A stretch of 33,665 nt of DNA from an uncultured Prochlorococcus sp. Lineage in GTDB: Bacteria > Cyanobacteriota > Cyanobacteriia > PCC-6307 > Cyanobiaceae. This document shows positions 7,543 through 14,973 of the stretch, one piece after another; the first letter of the stretch is position 1, and each line of letters starts with the position of its first letter. The position numbers and the translations under genes are program-made. The DNA lies in contig CACFAG010000011.1 of NCBI GenBank assembly GCA_902564235.1, positions 1 through 33,665 of the forward strand. The letters run 5' to 3'. The notes beneath the pieces were generated by a model, which saw only the letters and a list, made by a program, of their open reading frames with translations, searched no databases and was not told the DNA's origin.

Positions 7543-8601
7543 TTAGTTTTGAGTAATTTTTGTATTTTCAATATTGTCAAATGCTTGACCAATTTTCTTA
7601 AAGTCAAATCCCATAGCTCTTAGAGCGTGCCAAAGATGACCTTGTAAGAAAAAGAAACCCAAATAAAAATGAGTATTAGCAAGCCAAGCTCTTGAGCTAT
7701 AAGCTCCTGAACCTAAATCTACTGTATCAGTAAAATAAGGTGCGAATTCAAATTGAAGCTTTAGAGGCTCTCCATATAAATCAACTGGATAGATGGTTGT
7801 GTTTGAAGCACACCAAAAAGCAGCAACTAAAGCCATATAAGAAACACCAACTACTGAGTATGACAAAATTGCCTCAGCACCAAGTAATCCTTTTCCTTTA
7901 AATTCTGTATATTCTCCAAATTGTTTAGTACAAATATGGAAAACTCCTCCAATTATTTCGAGGAACGCTAAAAAAGCATGTCCTCCCATAACATCTTCAA
8001 GACTATCAATTTTTAAAAAATCAAATTGATGATTCCAGATAGCAGCAATATCTAAATTGTAAATAACTTGTCTAGTAGATCCTAGAGCAGGGTCGTAAAT
8101 TCCATGAATACGAGCCCATTCAACGAACATTATTGCTCCAAGGCCAAGAAAAATTAGATGATGACCAAGAATAAAAGTTAATTTATCTGGATCATCCCAT
8201 TCAAAATCAAATTTTTGTGGCTTACTATTTTCTGGATAGTCTCCGAGATCACCAGCAAATTTATTGGAGTGTAGTAATCCCCCAGCACCCAATACTGCTG
8301 AAAATATTAGATGTAATGTGCAAATTACAACAATTCCATATGGTTCTGTAATAACACCATTTTCAATGCCGCCAATTCCAATACCAGCGAGGTGAGGTAA
8401 AACAATTGCTTTCTGTGCACCCATTGGAATACTGGCATCGTAACGAGCTAATTCAAATAATCCAAAAGCTCCTGCCCAAAACATCATTAAGCCTGCATGG
8501 GCAGCATGAGCAGCTATGAATTTACCTGAACGGCCTACGACACCAGAATTTCCTGCGTACCAGTCATAGGTGACATCAGATTTTCCGTAAGTTTGTAACA
8601 C
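7543..8601 (-). CDS. pcb: Chlorophyll-binding antenna protein, Pcb/IsiA family
   Basis: A 352-residue six-helix thylakoid antenna protein related to CP43 and IsiA that binds (divinyl) chlorophylls. Helix-linked histidines are visible in AAHAAHAGLMMFWAG, LPHLAGIG, LHLIFSAV, FILGHHLIFLG and GGHAFLAFLEIIGGVFH. The large lumenal loop of CP43 is absent, which marks the Pcb/IsiA group. The segments AHAAHAGLMMFWAGAFGLFELA and ALGSTRQVIYNLDIAAIWNHQFDFL look closer to IsiA and PSI-associated Pcb than to the PSII-type PcbA as I remember it. The start is GTG, giving MLQTYGKSD as in other Pcbs. It follows isiB flavodoxin by 143 bp on the same strand; in many cyanobacteria isiA and isiB form one iron-stress operon, so an iron-induced PSI antenna role is inferred. 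Confidence 0.9.
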   Translation of the reverse strand: MLQTYGKSDVTYDWYAGNSGVVGRSGKFIAAHAAHAGLMMFWAGAFGLFELARYDASIPMGAQKAIVLPHLAGIGIGGIENGVITEPYGIVVICTLHLIFSAVLGAGGLLHSNKFAGDLGDYPENSKPQKFDFEWDDPDKLTFILGHHLIFLGLGAIMFVEWARIHGIYDPALGSTRQVIYNLDIAAIWNHQFDFLKIDSLEDVMGGHAFLAFLEIIGGVFHICTKQFGEYTEFKGKGLLGAEAILSYSVVGVSYMALVAAFWCASNTTIYPVDLYGEPLKLQFEFAPYFTDTVDLGSGAYSSRAWLANTHFYLGFFFLQGHLWHALRAMGFDFKKIGQAFDNIENTKITQN

Positions 8602-8650
8602 TTGATTTAAGTAAACAGCAAATTGAGCATATTGCTTATCAGTATCCTTT

Positions 8651-8714
8651 TTACATGTTCTTTACAGATTTAATTACTTATGTAAAAAAAACATATTGTG
8701 AAAGAACAAATGTT
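8651..8714. promoter_or_regulatory. Nested imperfect inverted repeat in the isiB-pcb spacer
   Basis: GTTCTTTACA (8657-8666) is mirrored by TGTGAAAGAAC (8697-8707) with one bulged base, and the complementarity continues outward to 8651 and 8714 with gaps. Inside lies a smaller dyad, TATGT and ACATA around an A-run. In the isiB-pcb transcript this could fold into a long stem, acting as a processing site, an attenuator or a pcb leader structure. The very AT-rich context makes chance a real alternative. Confidence 0.35.
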
Positions 8715-8744
8715 ACAAATTGGGGAAGTAATAGATGAGAAAGC

Positions 8745-9269
8745 TTATGCCAATGAGGGAATTTCATTCTTAAGCTGAGAAGCCCAATTTTCAAGTCTTG
8801 AATCGGTCAAATCAGATTCACTATCCTCATCAAGAGGTAATCCACAAAAGCTTTCACCTATAACACTTTTAGACTCATCAAATGTATAAGATGATTTATC
8901 TACGTAACCGACCATTTCGGCACCTGCTTTAGTGAAGTAGCTATGAAGTTCTTCCATTGCATCGCAATAGTTTTCTGTATAGGTGGAAGAATCTCCTAAA
9001 CCAAAAATTGCAACCTTTTTTCCTGATAAATTTAGTTCGCCAATATCCTCTAAAATTGAATCCCAAGCAGTCCCAGATCTTTCTTCATCAGCGCCAGTGT
9101 TCCAAGTAGGTATCCCGCAGATTATTCCATCAAGGCCTTCAAATTCTGCAAGATCATCCACATCAGATACATCTTTAGGTGCTTCTGCTGAAGAGATAAA
9201 GTTGTGAAGACGATCAGCTACGTCTTCAGTTTTTCCAGTTGTAGTTGCGTAATAAATTCCTACAGTCAT
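8745..9269 (-). CDS. isiB: Flavodoxin, iron-stress induced
   Basis: A 174-residue long-chain flavodoxin, the FMN electron carrier that replaces ferredoxin at photosystem I under iron limitation. The FMN phosphate loop is at residues 9-14 (TTTGKT), the flavin-stacking aromatics are Trp56 (GIPTWNTG) and Tyr97 (GLGDSSTYTENYCDAM), and the long-chain insertion follows (YVDKSSYTFDESKSVIGESFCGLPLDED, about residues 122-149). It precedes the pcb antenna gene on the same strand, giving the order isiB then pcb, reversed from the common isiA-isiB order. The upstream gap to a divergent gene contains a 16-bp palindrome that could be an operator. Confidence 0.97.
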   Translation of the reverse strand: MTVGIYYATTTGKTEDVADRLHNFISSAEAPKDVSDVDDLAEFEGLDGIICGIPTWNTGADEERSGTAWDSILEDIGELNLSGKKVAIFGLGDSSTYTENYCDAMEELHSYFTKAGAEMVGYVDKSSYTFDESKSVIGESFCGLPLDEDSESDLTDSRLENWASQLKNEIPSLA

Positions 9270-9364
9270 AAATTCAAAATGTTTACATTAAAATAATAAA
9301 ATCTAAGTGCATTAAATTAGTTTCTTTAAAAACTTTTTCATGTAAAATTTTTTACTAATCAAGG

Positions 9365-9380
9365 TAAGAAAATTTTCTTA
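9365..9380. promoter_or_regulatory. 16-bp perfect palindrome between isiB and its divergent neighbour
   Basis: TAAGAAAATTTTCTTA is a perfect palindrome 96 bp upstream of isiB and 30 bp upstream of the divergent peroxiredoxin-like gene. A related but imperfect AAAGAAATTTTCT lies between futA and piuC (about 1170-1182). It does not match the classical Fur box, and A/T palindromes are common in this genome, so a regulator site is only possible. Confidence 0.3.
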
Positions 9381-9409
9381 AGAATAATCTATAAGAAATT
9401 TAAAACATT

Positions 9410-10144
9410 GTGAATTACGAATTTCAAAATAATATAAAAAATCTAGTTGAAGAATTTAACTTTCATGGGCAGAAAAAATTCAAATTAATTGTTTTATTTG
9501 GTTTACTAGGAGATTTTGATAGCTTCGAATATGCTTTAAATTTGAAAAGTTTTATCGATAATCATCAAGATAAAAATATAGATATTTTTGCCATTGCTAT
9601 AGGAAACCAAACTGGAAAAGAAAAATTCTGCAACTTTACTGGCTTTCGAGAAGAAAATTTAATTGTCGTTTCTGATAATCAAATTCATAATACTCTTAAA
9701 ATTTCAAGCGGATTAGATATAGGTTTAGGAGGTTGGATAAATATGCTCATAATGCTATCAGGAATAAATTCTTTAAAAACAATAAAAGAAGTTATTAGAG
9801 GCTATACAGGGGACCGTAAAGCAAAGCAAATATATTCAGAATTTGACAACATTGAAATTTTAAGATCTCTAAAATTTTCAGGTAATGCCTTTAGAAAAGT
9901 TTTCGGGGATGGTTATTTAAGACCATTTGAATTAGCAACATTTAGATTAAATAATATGAATGAAATAATCCAAAATTGGAGAGATTATATTCTTAATGAA
10001 AAATATCTTCCTCAAAGAGGAGCTTCTTTTTTATTGAATAATAAAAATCAGGTTATTTATAAATTTTTTTCAAGTGATGTGCTTGGATATTCATCAAACA
10101 TGAGAGATCCCTTAGGATTTTTAAATGATTTAATTAAACAATAG
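9410..10144 (+). CDS. Peroxiredoxin-like (AhpC/TSA_2-like) protein lacking the redox cysteines
   Basis: A 244-residue protein that reads like the thioredoxin-fold, peroxiredoxin-like family (AhpC/TSA_2). The first strand is followed by GLLGDFDSFEYALNLKSF (about residues 31-48), where relatives have a glycine-cysteine-x-x-cysteine site; here Asp35 and Ser38 fill those places, so thiol peroxidase chemistry at this site looks lost. Further family-like features are FAIAIGNQTGKEKFCNFTGF and the C-terminal QRGASFLLNNKNQVIYKFFSSDVLGYS, matching the usual gate, variable and recall strands. The start is GTG (9410), shared with no upstream ATG. The SemiSWEET gene follows by 15 bp. Divergent placement from isiB hints at a stress context. 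Confidence 0.65.
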   Translation: MNYEFQNNIKNLVEEFNFHGQKKFKLIVLFGLLGDFDSFEYALNLKSFIDNHQDKNIDIFAIAIGNQTGKEKFCNFTGFREENLIVVSDNQIHNTLKISSGLDIGLGGWINMLIMLSGINSLKTIKEVIRGYTGDRKAKQIYSEFDNIEILRSLKFSGNAFRKVFGDGYLRPFELATFRLNNMNEIIQNWRDYILNEKYLPQRGASFLLNNKNQVIYKFFSSDVLGYSSNMRDPLGFLNDLIKQ

Positions 10145-10159
10145 TTTTAAAATCTTTTT

Positions 10160-10417
10160 ATGAATATAGATATATTCGGATATTTTGCAGCAATTTTAAC
10201 AACAGCGGCATTTCTTCCTCAATTGATAAAAACTTTAAAAACAAAAAAGGCAGATGATGTTTCTTTGACAACTTTAATAATGTTTATTATCGGTGTTTTG
10301 TCTTGGATTATTTACGGTTATAAAATTTCTTCTACACCAATATTATTAGCAAATTTAATTACCCTGATCTTAAATTTATTGATACTAATCTCAAAAATAT
10401 ATTTTTCAATAAAATAA
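10160..10417 (+). CDS. SemiSWEET-type sugar transporter (PQ-loop protein)
   Basis: An 85-residue membrane protein with three predicted helices (about 5-22, 35-53, 60-82), the size of a SemiSWEET half-transporter that dimerises to carry sugars. The PQ motif is at Pro20-Gln21 (AAFLPQLIKTLKTKKADDVS), followed by the SLTTLIMFIIGVLSWIIYG segment typical of the family. It lies 15 bp behind the peroxiredoxin-like gene and is probably co-transcribed with it. Substrate unknown; sucrose or glucose transport is known for other members. Confidence 0.88.
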   Translation: MNIDIFGYFAAILTTAAFLPQLIKTLKTKKADDVSLTTLIMFIIGVLSWIIYGYKISSTPILLANLITLILNLLILISKIYFSIK

Positions 10418-10494
10418 AGTAAGTAAAATATTTTTTTGTAAAGTGATAAATTCTTTATTTATTACTTAAATCTTGATTAAAATAGACAAAAAAT

Positions 10495-10728
10495 TTGCTT
10501 AACTTGAAAACTTCAAAATGCTGGGTTTGGTTTAAAGGTAGCCTTAACAACGGTGGATATTGGAAGGAGGGTTTTACTTGTACTTTTGATGAGAAACCAG
10601 GAGTTTTAATAGAAAGTCCTGCTTATGTAACTTGTAGGGTTCCTACATGGAGAGTTTTAACTAAAGAACCAGAAAATTTATATGAATCTCCTCTAATCCC
10701 TGACAAAGCAATATGGAAAATAATTTAA
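10495..10728 (+). CDS. Small conserved hypothetical protein
   Basis: A 77-residue soluble protein with many aromatics (CWVWFKGSLNNGGYWKEGFTC, then CRVPTWRVLTKEPENLYESPLIPD). There is no ATG in frame; the first usable start is TTG at 10495, with a second TTG four codons on or so. The composition looks coding and the gene fits the local orientation. I do not recognise the family, and the exact start is uncertain. Confidence 0.6.
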   Translation: MLNLKTSKCWVWFKGSLNNGGYWKEGFTCTFDEKPGVLIESPAYVTCRVPTWRVLTKEPENLYESPLIPDKAIWKII

Positions 10729-10924
10729 ATACTCAATAAAAAATAAAAAACTTTTTGACTGCACTACTACAAGTTAGTATTGCTTTAATAAATATTTAAT
10801 AAATACCATCTACTCACTTTTCATCAATATTATCCCTTTCTTAATCTTTGGTTTTTTTCTAGGTAAAAAGAATCCAAAGATTTCAAAATATATTGCGAGA
10901 CCTCTAATAAGATTTGGCATCCCA

Positions 10925-11719
10925 TTGAGTGTAATGGGACTTCTATTAAAAGAAGGTATAGATATAAACTTAATTAAAAGTGCATTTTTAGCATTCTTCT
11001 TAATTGGATTTTTGATAGTTCTAATAAATACATTCCCAATATTTAAAAAGAGGCTTCCAAATTACACACTGCAGCTGGCAGGTCTAATAGGTAATACATC
11101 ATTTCTTGGAATACCCATTGCAATAGCTCTTCTACCTTCAACAACAATAAACTTTACTATCGGATTTGATTTGGGAACAACACTTTTTGCTTGGATATTT
11201 GGGCCTTTTTTTCTTCAAGAAAAATTCAACAACAAGAATATTCCTAATATCAAAGTCTTATTAAATGCATTGATAAATAGTCCTGCATCAAGAGGGATTA
11301 TTGGAGTACTTCTTGCATATCTTTTTAGAATAGATGACATATTAGGCAATTACCTTTGGATTCCAGCAAAAATAGTTATTGCTTTGGCAATAATAATTGT
11401 TGGAACAAGACTTGGAATAATCACAAATCAAAAGGGGAGAATTTTTGATCTAAATGAAGAAATTAAATTCTCAATTTTTTTAAAGTTATTTATTCTTCCT
11501 TTTATTATTTTTTTAGTTTGCAAATTCCTAGATTTTAATTTTTATCAATCATCAGCGGTAATCCTACAGGCAGGAACACCAACAGCAATATCCACAATAT
11601 TAATGGCAGAGGCTTATGACGTAAACCAGAAAATCGCCTCAAAAATTCTCTTTACTACAACATTAATTTCAATAATTACGATTCCTTTATTAAAAATTTT
11701 TATGAATGTATTTATTTAA
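10925..11719 (+). CDS. AEC-family (auxin efflux carrier-like) transporter; N-terminus uncertain
   Basis: A membrane permease of the auxin efflux carrier family, with about nine hydrophobic helices and the family segments YTLQLAGLIGNTSFLGIPI and QAGTPTAISTILMAEAYD at the two discontinuous helices. From the first canonical start (TTG, 10925) it has 264 residues, short for a family of about 300. The same frame stays open upstream to a TAG at 10775-10777 and encodes INIIPFLIFGFFLGKKNPK, exactly what AEC helix 1 should look like, yet that stretch has no ATG, GTG or TTG. The gene therefore either starts at ATT/ATC/ATA, or has lost its start codon. Substrate is unknown. A weak terminator follows. 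Confidence 0.85.
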   Translation: MSVMGLLLKEGIDINLIKSAFLAFFLIGFLIVLINTFPIFKKRLPNYTLQLAGLIGNTSFLGIPIAIALLPSTTINFTIGFDLGTTLFAWIFGPFFLQEKFNNKNIPNIKVLLNALINSPASRGIIGVLLAYLFRIDDILGNYLWIPAKIVIALAIIIVGTRLGIITNQKGRIFDLNEEIKFSIFLKLFILPFIIFLVCKFLDFNFYQSSAVILQAGTPTAISTILMAEAYDVNQKIASKILFTTTLISIITIPLLKIFMNVFI

Positions 11720-11721
11720 AC

Positions 11722-11740
11722 AGCCCAAAGAAGGCTTTTT
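11722..11740 (+). terminator. Weak terminator after the AEC transporter gene
   Basis: A short stem AGCC/GGCT around a CAAAGAA loop is followed by a run of T. Only four base pairs, so it may be inefficient. Confidence 0.35.
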
Positions 11741-11808
11741 GATGCATGATTAATGAATATTGTAAAGATTATATCCTGATAACTAAATAATGTCTTAAGA
11801 TTTAGGTT

Positions 11809-12060
11809 ATGAAGTCAGCAAACCCTGAAAATGAATATGTCCCTTTAGATCTTAGGATTTCTGTAAGAAGGGATACTTTACGGCTCATCTCAGAAATGGC
11901 TCAAGATATGGGTATAAGCATTAATGAGGTTTTTAGTTTTTTAGCCGAAGATTCTGTCATCGATCTCGAATTAATGGAAGATTTGAATAATATCGATATC
12001 CCCAGCAAGTGCAGCCTTGACGATCTAAAAAAAGCTCTTCTTAAAAAAAGACTTTGTTAA
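11809..12060 (+). CDS. Small protein with ribbon-helix-helix-like N-terminus
   Basis: An 83-residue protein. Residues 12-47 (VPLDLRISVRRDTLRLISEMAQDMGISINEVFSFLAEDS) show a short strand, a helix, a turn with Gly-Ile-Ser and a second helix, the order of a CopG/Arc-type ribbon-helix-helix DNA-binding domain. No toxin gene is adjacent, so this is not obviously an antitoxin. Its stop codon overlaps the stop of the convergent ArnT-like gene (TTAA, 12057-12060). The RHH call is inference from pattern only. Confidence 0.6.
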   Translation: MKSANPENEYVPLDLRISVRRDTLRLISEMAQDMGISINEVFSFLAEDSVIDLELMEDLNNIDIPSKCSLDDLKKALLKKRLC

Positions 12061-13862
12061 AATTTTTCAACTTTTCTATTGTTCCAGTTGGATTTATAAC
12101 CACGATTCACTAAAAATTTCGAATACATATTCAAATCACTTTTTTGAATTCGCCATAAATTATAAATCCCAAATTTGCCCAATTTTTGATGATTAATTTT
12201 TGACCATTGCTGTCTGCGCGAAGAGTATTCATCTATGACGACTAATAGAGATTTATATTCATAATCAGGTTGATCCTCATAATTTTCTCGCCTATCATTA
12301 ATTAGCCTGTCTGACAGATTAATTAATCCCTCTTCAGTGCTTGGCTCATAAAAAACTATTTGCCTCGAATAAAAATGCAATGAAGGCTTTCTTATACCAA
12401 TCATTGCTAAAGTTTCCCTTCCATCGCGAATATCTAAAATTAATTTTGAGATATTCCTCAAAGGTAATTGCCTAGAAGTATCTGCTAATTTTCTTATTGG
12501 CGACATCAAAAAGGATTGTCCAATTAAAAGTAAAATTTGAAGATAAAGAAGGATATTTCTGGATTTTAAAGAAAATAAAATTATTGCAAGCAGTGTAAAT
12601 AAAGAGAAGAATAATTTGGCTTTAAAAATTATTCCAGAGCTTATTAGTTCAGATGCAAGATTAGGCATTTCGGGATCATTTATTGAACTTAACCAATTAT
12701 TTGAGAAAAAGAATGCCATTGAAACACCGAACAAAATTAAAATATTAAAAATCCATAAATATAAATAACTTTTACTTGAATTTTTTAAGTTTTCAAAGCT
12801 ATTGCTAATTAAGATTGCCGCTGCTGGAATTGCAGGCAACCAATAGCTTGGTAGTTTCGTGGCAGAAAGGCTAAAGAAAATTAAAACTGATATTAACCAA
12901 CATAGAGAATAGGTATAAAGGGTCTCAGTGACATTGCAACTTTGTTTTGAACTTTTCAAGAAATCCTTAAAGGCTTTGAATATCCCGTGACACAAAAAAG
13001 GTGTGAATGGTAATGAAGCCAATGTCATTATGTAAAGAAAAAACCAGAATGGTTCCGCATGATTATTTACAACTGAGGTATATCTTTGAAAATTATGATA
13101 ACCAAAAAAATTGTCCCAAAAAGGCTTTCCCTCTTTTATGAGTTCTAATATGTACCATGGAACACTGATAAGTATTGTTATTAAAAAACCTTTCTTAGGG
13201 TTTATCTTACAGAGCAACGTTTTCCAATTTTTCTGACTAAAAAAGAAAGATGTAATAGTCAATAATGCTAGGACAAATGCAACAGGTCCTTTGGTTAAAA
13301 TTGCAAAACCTAAAAATACCCACGCTGAAATACATTGGTCATTATTTTCACTTGCCATTCTTCTCCAAAACAAAAGGAGGCTAATCCCCAAGGTTCCAGT
13401 TAAAAGGGCATCACTCACTGCAGTTCTACTCCAGATAATTATTAGTGGAGACAAAGCAAAGCCTAATGATGCAACTATTGGAGTGAGGAATTGCCTATCA
13501 CTCTTCTGTGGCCAACAAAACAAAGTATCTCCAATCATCAACATTAAAAATAATGATCCTAAAGCTGAAGGAAGTCTTGCTGAGAGTGTCCCGTAACTAT
13601 CCCAGATCTCATTTTTGGGCAATGAGTAAAAAAAACCCATTAGCCAATATATTAATGGTGGCTTATCAAAACGGAATATCCCATTGACCTTTGGAGTTAT
13701 CCAGTCACCAGATTCACTCATCGCCCTTGCCGCAGCGGCAAATAAAGGGGGTGTTTCGTCCACAAGTCCTGTAGTACCTAGACCTACAGTAAATATAATG
13801 ATTCCACAAACTAAAACTATCAATAAGGTTATAAGCCTTTTTTTTGAGTTTAGAATAATCAT
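12057..13862 (-). CDS. ArnT/PMT-like GT-C glycosyltransferase (GT83 type)
   Basis: A 601-residue integral membrane glycosyltransferase that would transfer a sugar from a polyprenyl-phosphate donor to lipid A, a glycan or protein on the periplasmic face. The first loop has the catalytic acidic pair Asp35-Glu36 (GLVDETPPLFAAAARAM), then SGDWITPKVNGIFRFDKPPL, the signature of ArnT-like enzymes. A dozen or so hydrophobic helices follow, with a soluble C-terminal domain from about residue 450. It is 6 bp ahead of, and downstream of, the GT4 gene on the same strand, so both probably serve one envelope-glycan pathway. The acceptor and sugar cannot be told. Confidence 0.9.
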   Translation of the reverse strand: MIILNSKKRLITLLIVLVCGIIIFTVGLGTTGLVDETPPLFAAAARAMSESGDWITPKVNGIFRFDKPPLIYWLMGFFYSLPKNEIWDSYGTLSARLPSALGSLFLMLMIGDTLFCWPQKSDRQFLTPIVASLGFALSPLIIIWSRTAVSDALLTGTLGISLLLFWRRMASENNDQCISAWVFLGFAILTKGPVAFVLALLTITSFFFSQKNWKTLLCKINPKKGFLITILISVPWYILELIKEGKPFWDNFFGYHNFQRYTSVVNNHAEPFWFFLYIMTLASLPFTPFLCHGIFKAFKDFLKSSKQSCNVTETLYTYSLCWLISVLIFFSLSATKLPSYWLPAIPAAAILISNSFENLKNSSKSYLYLWIFNILILFGVSMAFFFSNNWLSSINDPEMPNLASELISSGIIFKAKLFFSLFTLLAIILFSLKSRNILLYLQILLLIGQSFLMSPIRKLADTSRQLPLRNISKLILDIRDGRETLAMIGIRKPSLHFYSRQIVFYEPSTEEGLINLSDRLINDRRENYEDQPDYEYKSLLVVIDEYSSRRQQWSKINHQKLGKFGIYNLWRIQKSDLNMYSKFLVNRGYKSNWNNRKVEKF

Positions 13863-13868
13863 TTAATA

Positions 13869-14945
13869 TTATTTATATTCATGAATTACCTTATTAAGCC
13901 AGTTCACAACCTTGTTAGCAAATATATCTGTGGAGGCATTTTTTTCTACCCATTCTCTACATTCCTGACGTTTTATTTTTTCAATAATCTCAACATATCT
14001 AAGCATATTTTTTTTATCATCAGGATCTGCAAGATAACCTGTTTGGCCATGCTTAATAATTTCAGTAGGTCCTCCCCTTTTATAAGCCACAACAGGCACC
14101 CCACAGGCTAAAGCTTCAACAATAACGTTCCCATATGCCTCATTCCACTTCGGAGTATTTAGCAACCCTCTGCATTTACCAAGTTCTTTTTGTAATTCAT
14201 CGGTTGATAAAAACCCCATCCAATCTATAGCTCCTTGAGGAAATGATTTTTCTATCTTTGAGGCATACATCTCATCTTCTATAAATCCCCAAACTTTTAA
14301 TTTTTCGCCAAGTTGATTTGCTACATAAACTGCATCCTCCAAACCTTTCTCAGGAGCCACTCTTCCAACCCATGCCAAGGGTCCCTTAACTGAATCTTGA
14401 AAAATATAATTATCTAAATTAAACCCATTACCAATAATTGTTGGGTTTTTTATGAATGGATAATCATTAGCTTGCATTTTCGAATGAAAAGCAAAATTAT
14501 TTGGATATTTAGCATATACCTTAGAGATTAAATTACTAATAACTGAACTTTCAGAACCCATACTAATAATATGCGCAATGGGTATCTCTAAATTTAGAGT
14601 CATCCAGATAGGAAGCCAATCATAGGACATGTTCAACAATACATCTGAATGTTTAGCGATATCTATTCCCTTTTCAATCATTCCTGCTAAAAGAGAATTG
14701 TCTGGGATACTTACGGGAGAATTATAATTTTGATGCTGCCAGCTAATTTGATCTTCACCTTCCACAAAATGTAATTTTGCTTTTACATTACTTTCATGTA
14801 ACTTAGAATTTTTTGGAGCTACAACCTCAACAGAATGACCTAAAGAAATTAAACCTGAAACTAAAGAATTTAAAGTTAATTCAACTCCACCACCTTTACC
14901 ACTGCCTAAGAATCCTATTGGAGTACTAATCAAAACTATTCGCAT
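13869..14945 (-). CDS. GT4-family glycosyltransferase
   Basis: A 358-residue GT-B fold glycosyltransferase. The N-terminal domain opens with MRIVLISTPIGFLGSGKGGGVELT, where the glycine-rich loop binds the donor diphosphate. The C-terminal domain begins at LAWVGRVAPEKGLEDAV (about residue 190) and carries the E-x7-E motif in NEAYGNVIVEALACGVPVVAY. These are typical of GT4 retaining enzymes that use nucleotide sugars in the cytoplasm. The ArnT-like gene follows 6 bp downstream and the DMT exporter precedes it by 28 bp, all on one strand. Substrate unknown. Confidence 0.9.
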   Translation of the reverse strand: MRIVLISTPIGFLGSGKGGGVELTLNSLVSGLISLGHSVEVVAPKNSKLHESNVKAKLHFVEGEDQISWQHQNYNSPVSIPDNSLLAGMIEKGIDIAKHSDVLLNMSYDWLPIWMTLNLEIPIAHIISMGSESSVISNLISKVYAKYPNNFAFHSKMQANDYPFIKNPTIIGNGFNLDNYIFQDSVKGPLAWVGRVAPEKGLEDAVYVANQLGEKLKVWGFIEDEMYASKIEKSFPQGAIDWMGFLSTDELQKELGKCRGLLNTPKWNEAYGNVIVEALACGVPVVAYKRGGPTEIIKHGQTGYLADPDDKKNMLRYVEIIEKIKRQECREWVEKNASTDIFANKVVNWLNKVIHEYK

Positions 14946-14973
14946 TATTAGACTTTTTACAAAAAGAAACTAA

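Noticed and set aside
11809-12060. Possible antitoxin of a toxin-antitoxin pair
   Set aside because: The RHH-like protein has no small toxin gene next to it; the neighbours are a transporter and a convergent glycosyltransferase.
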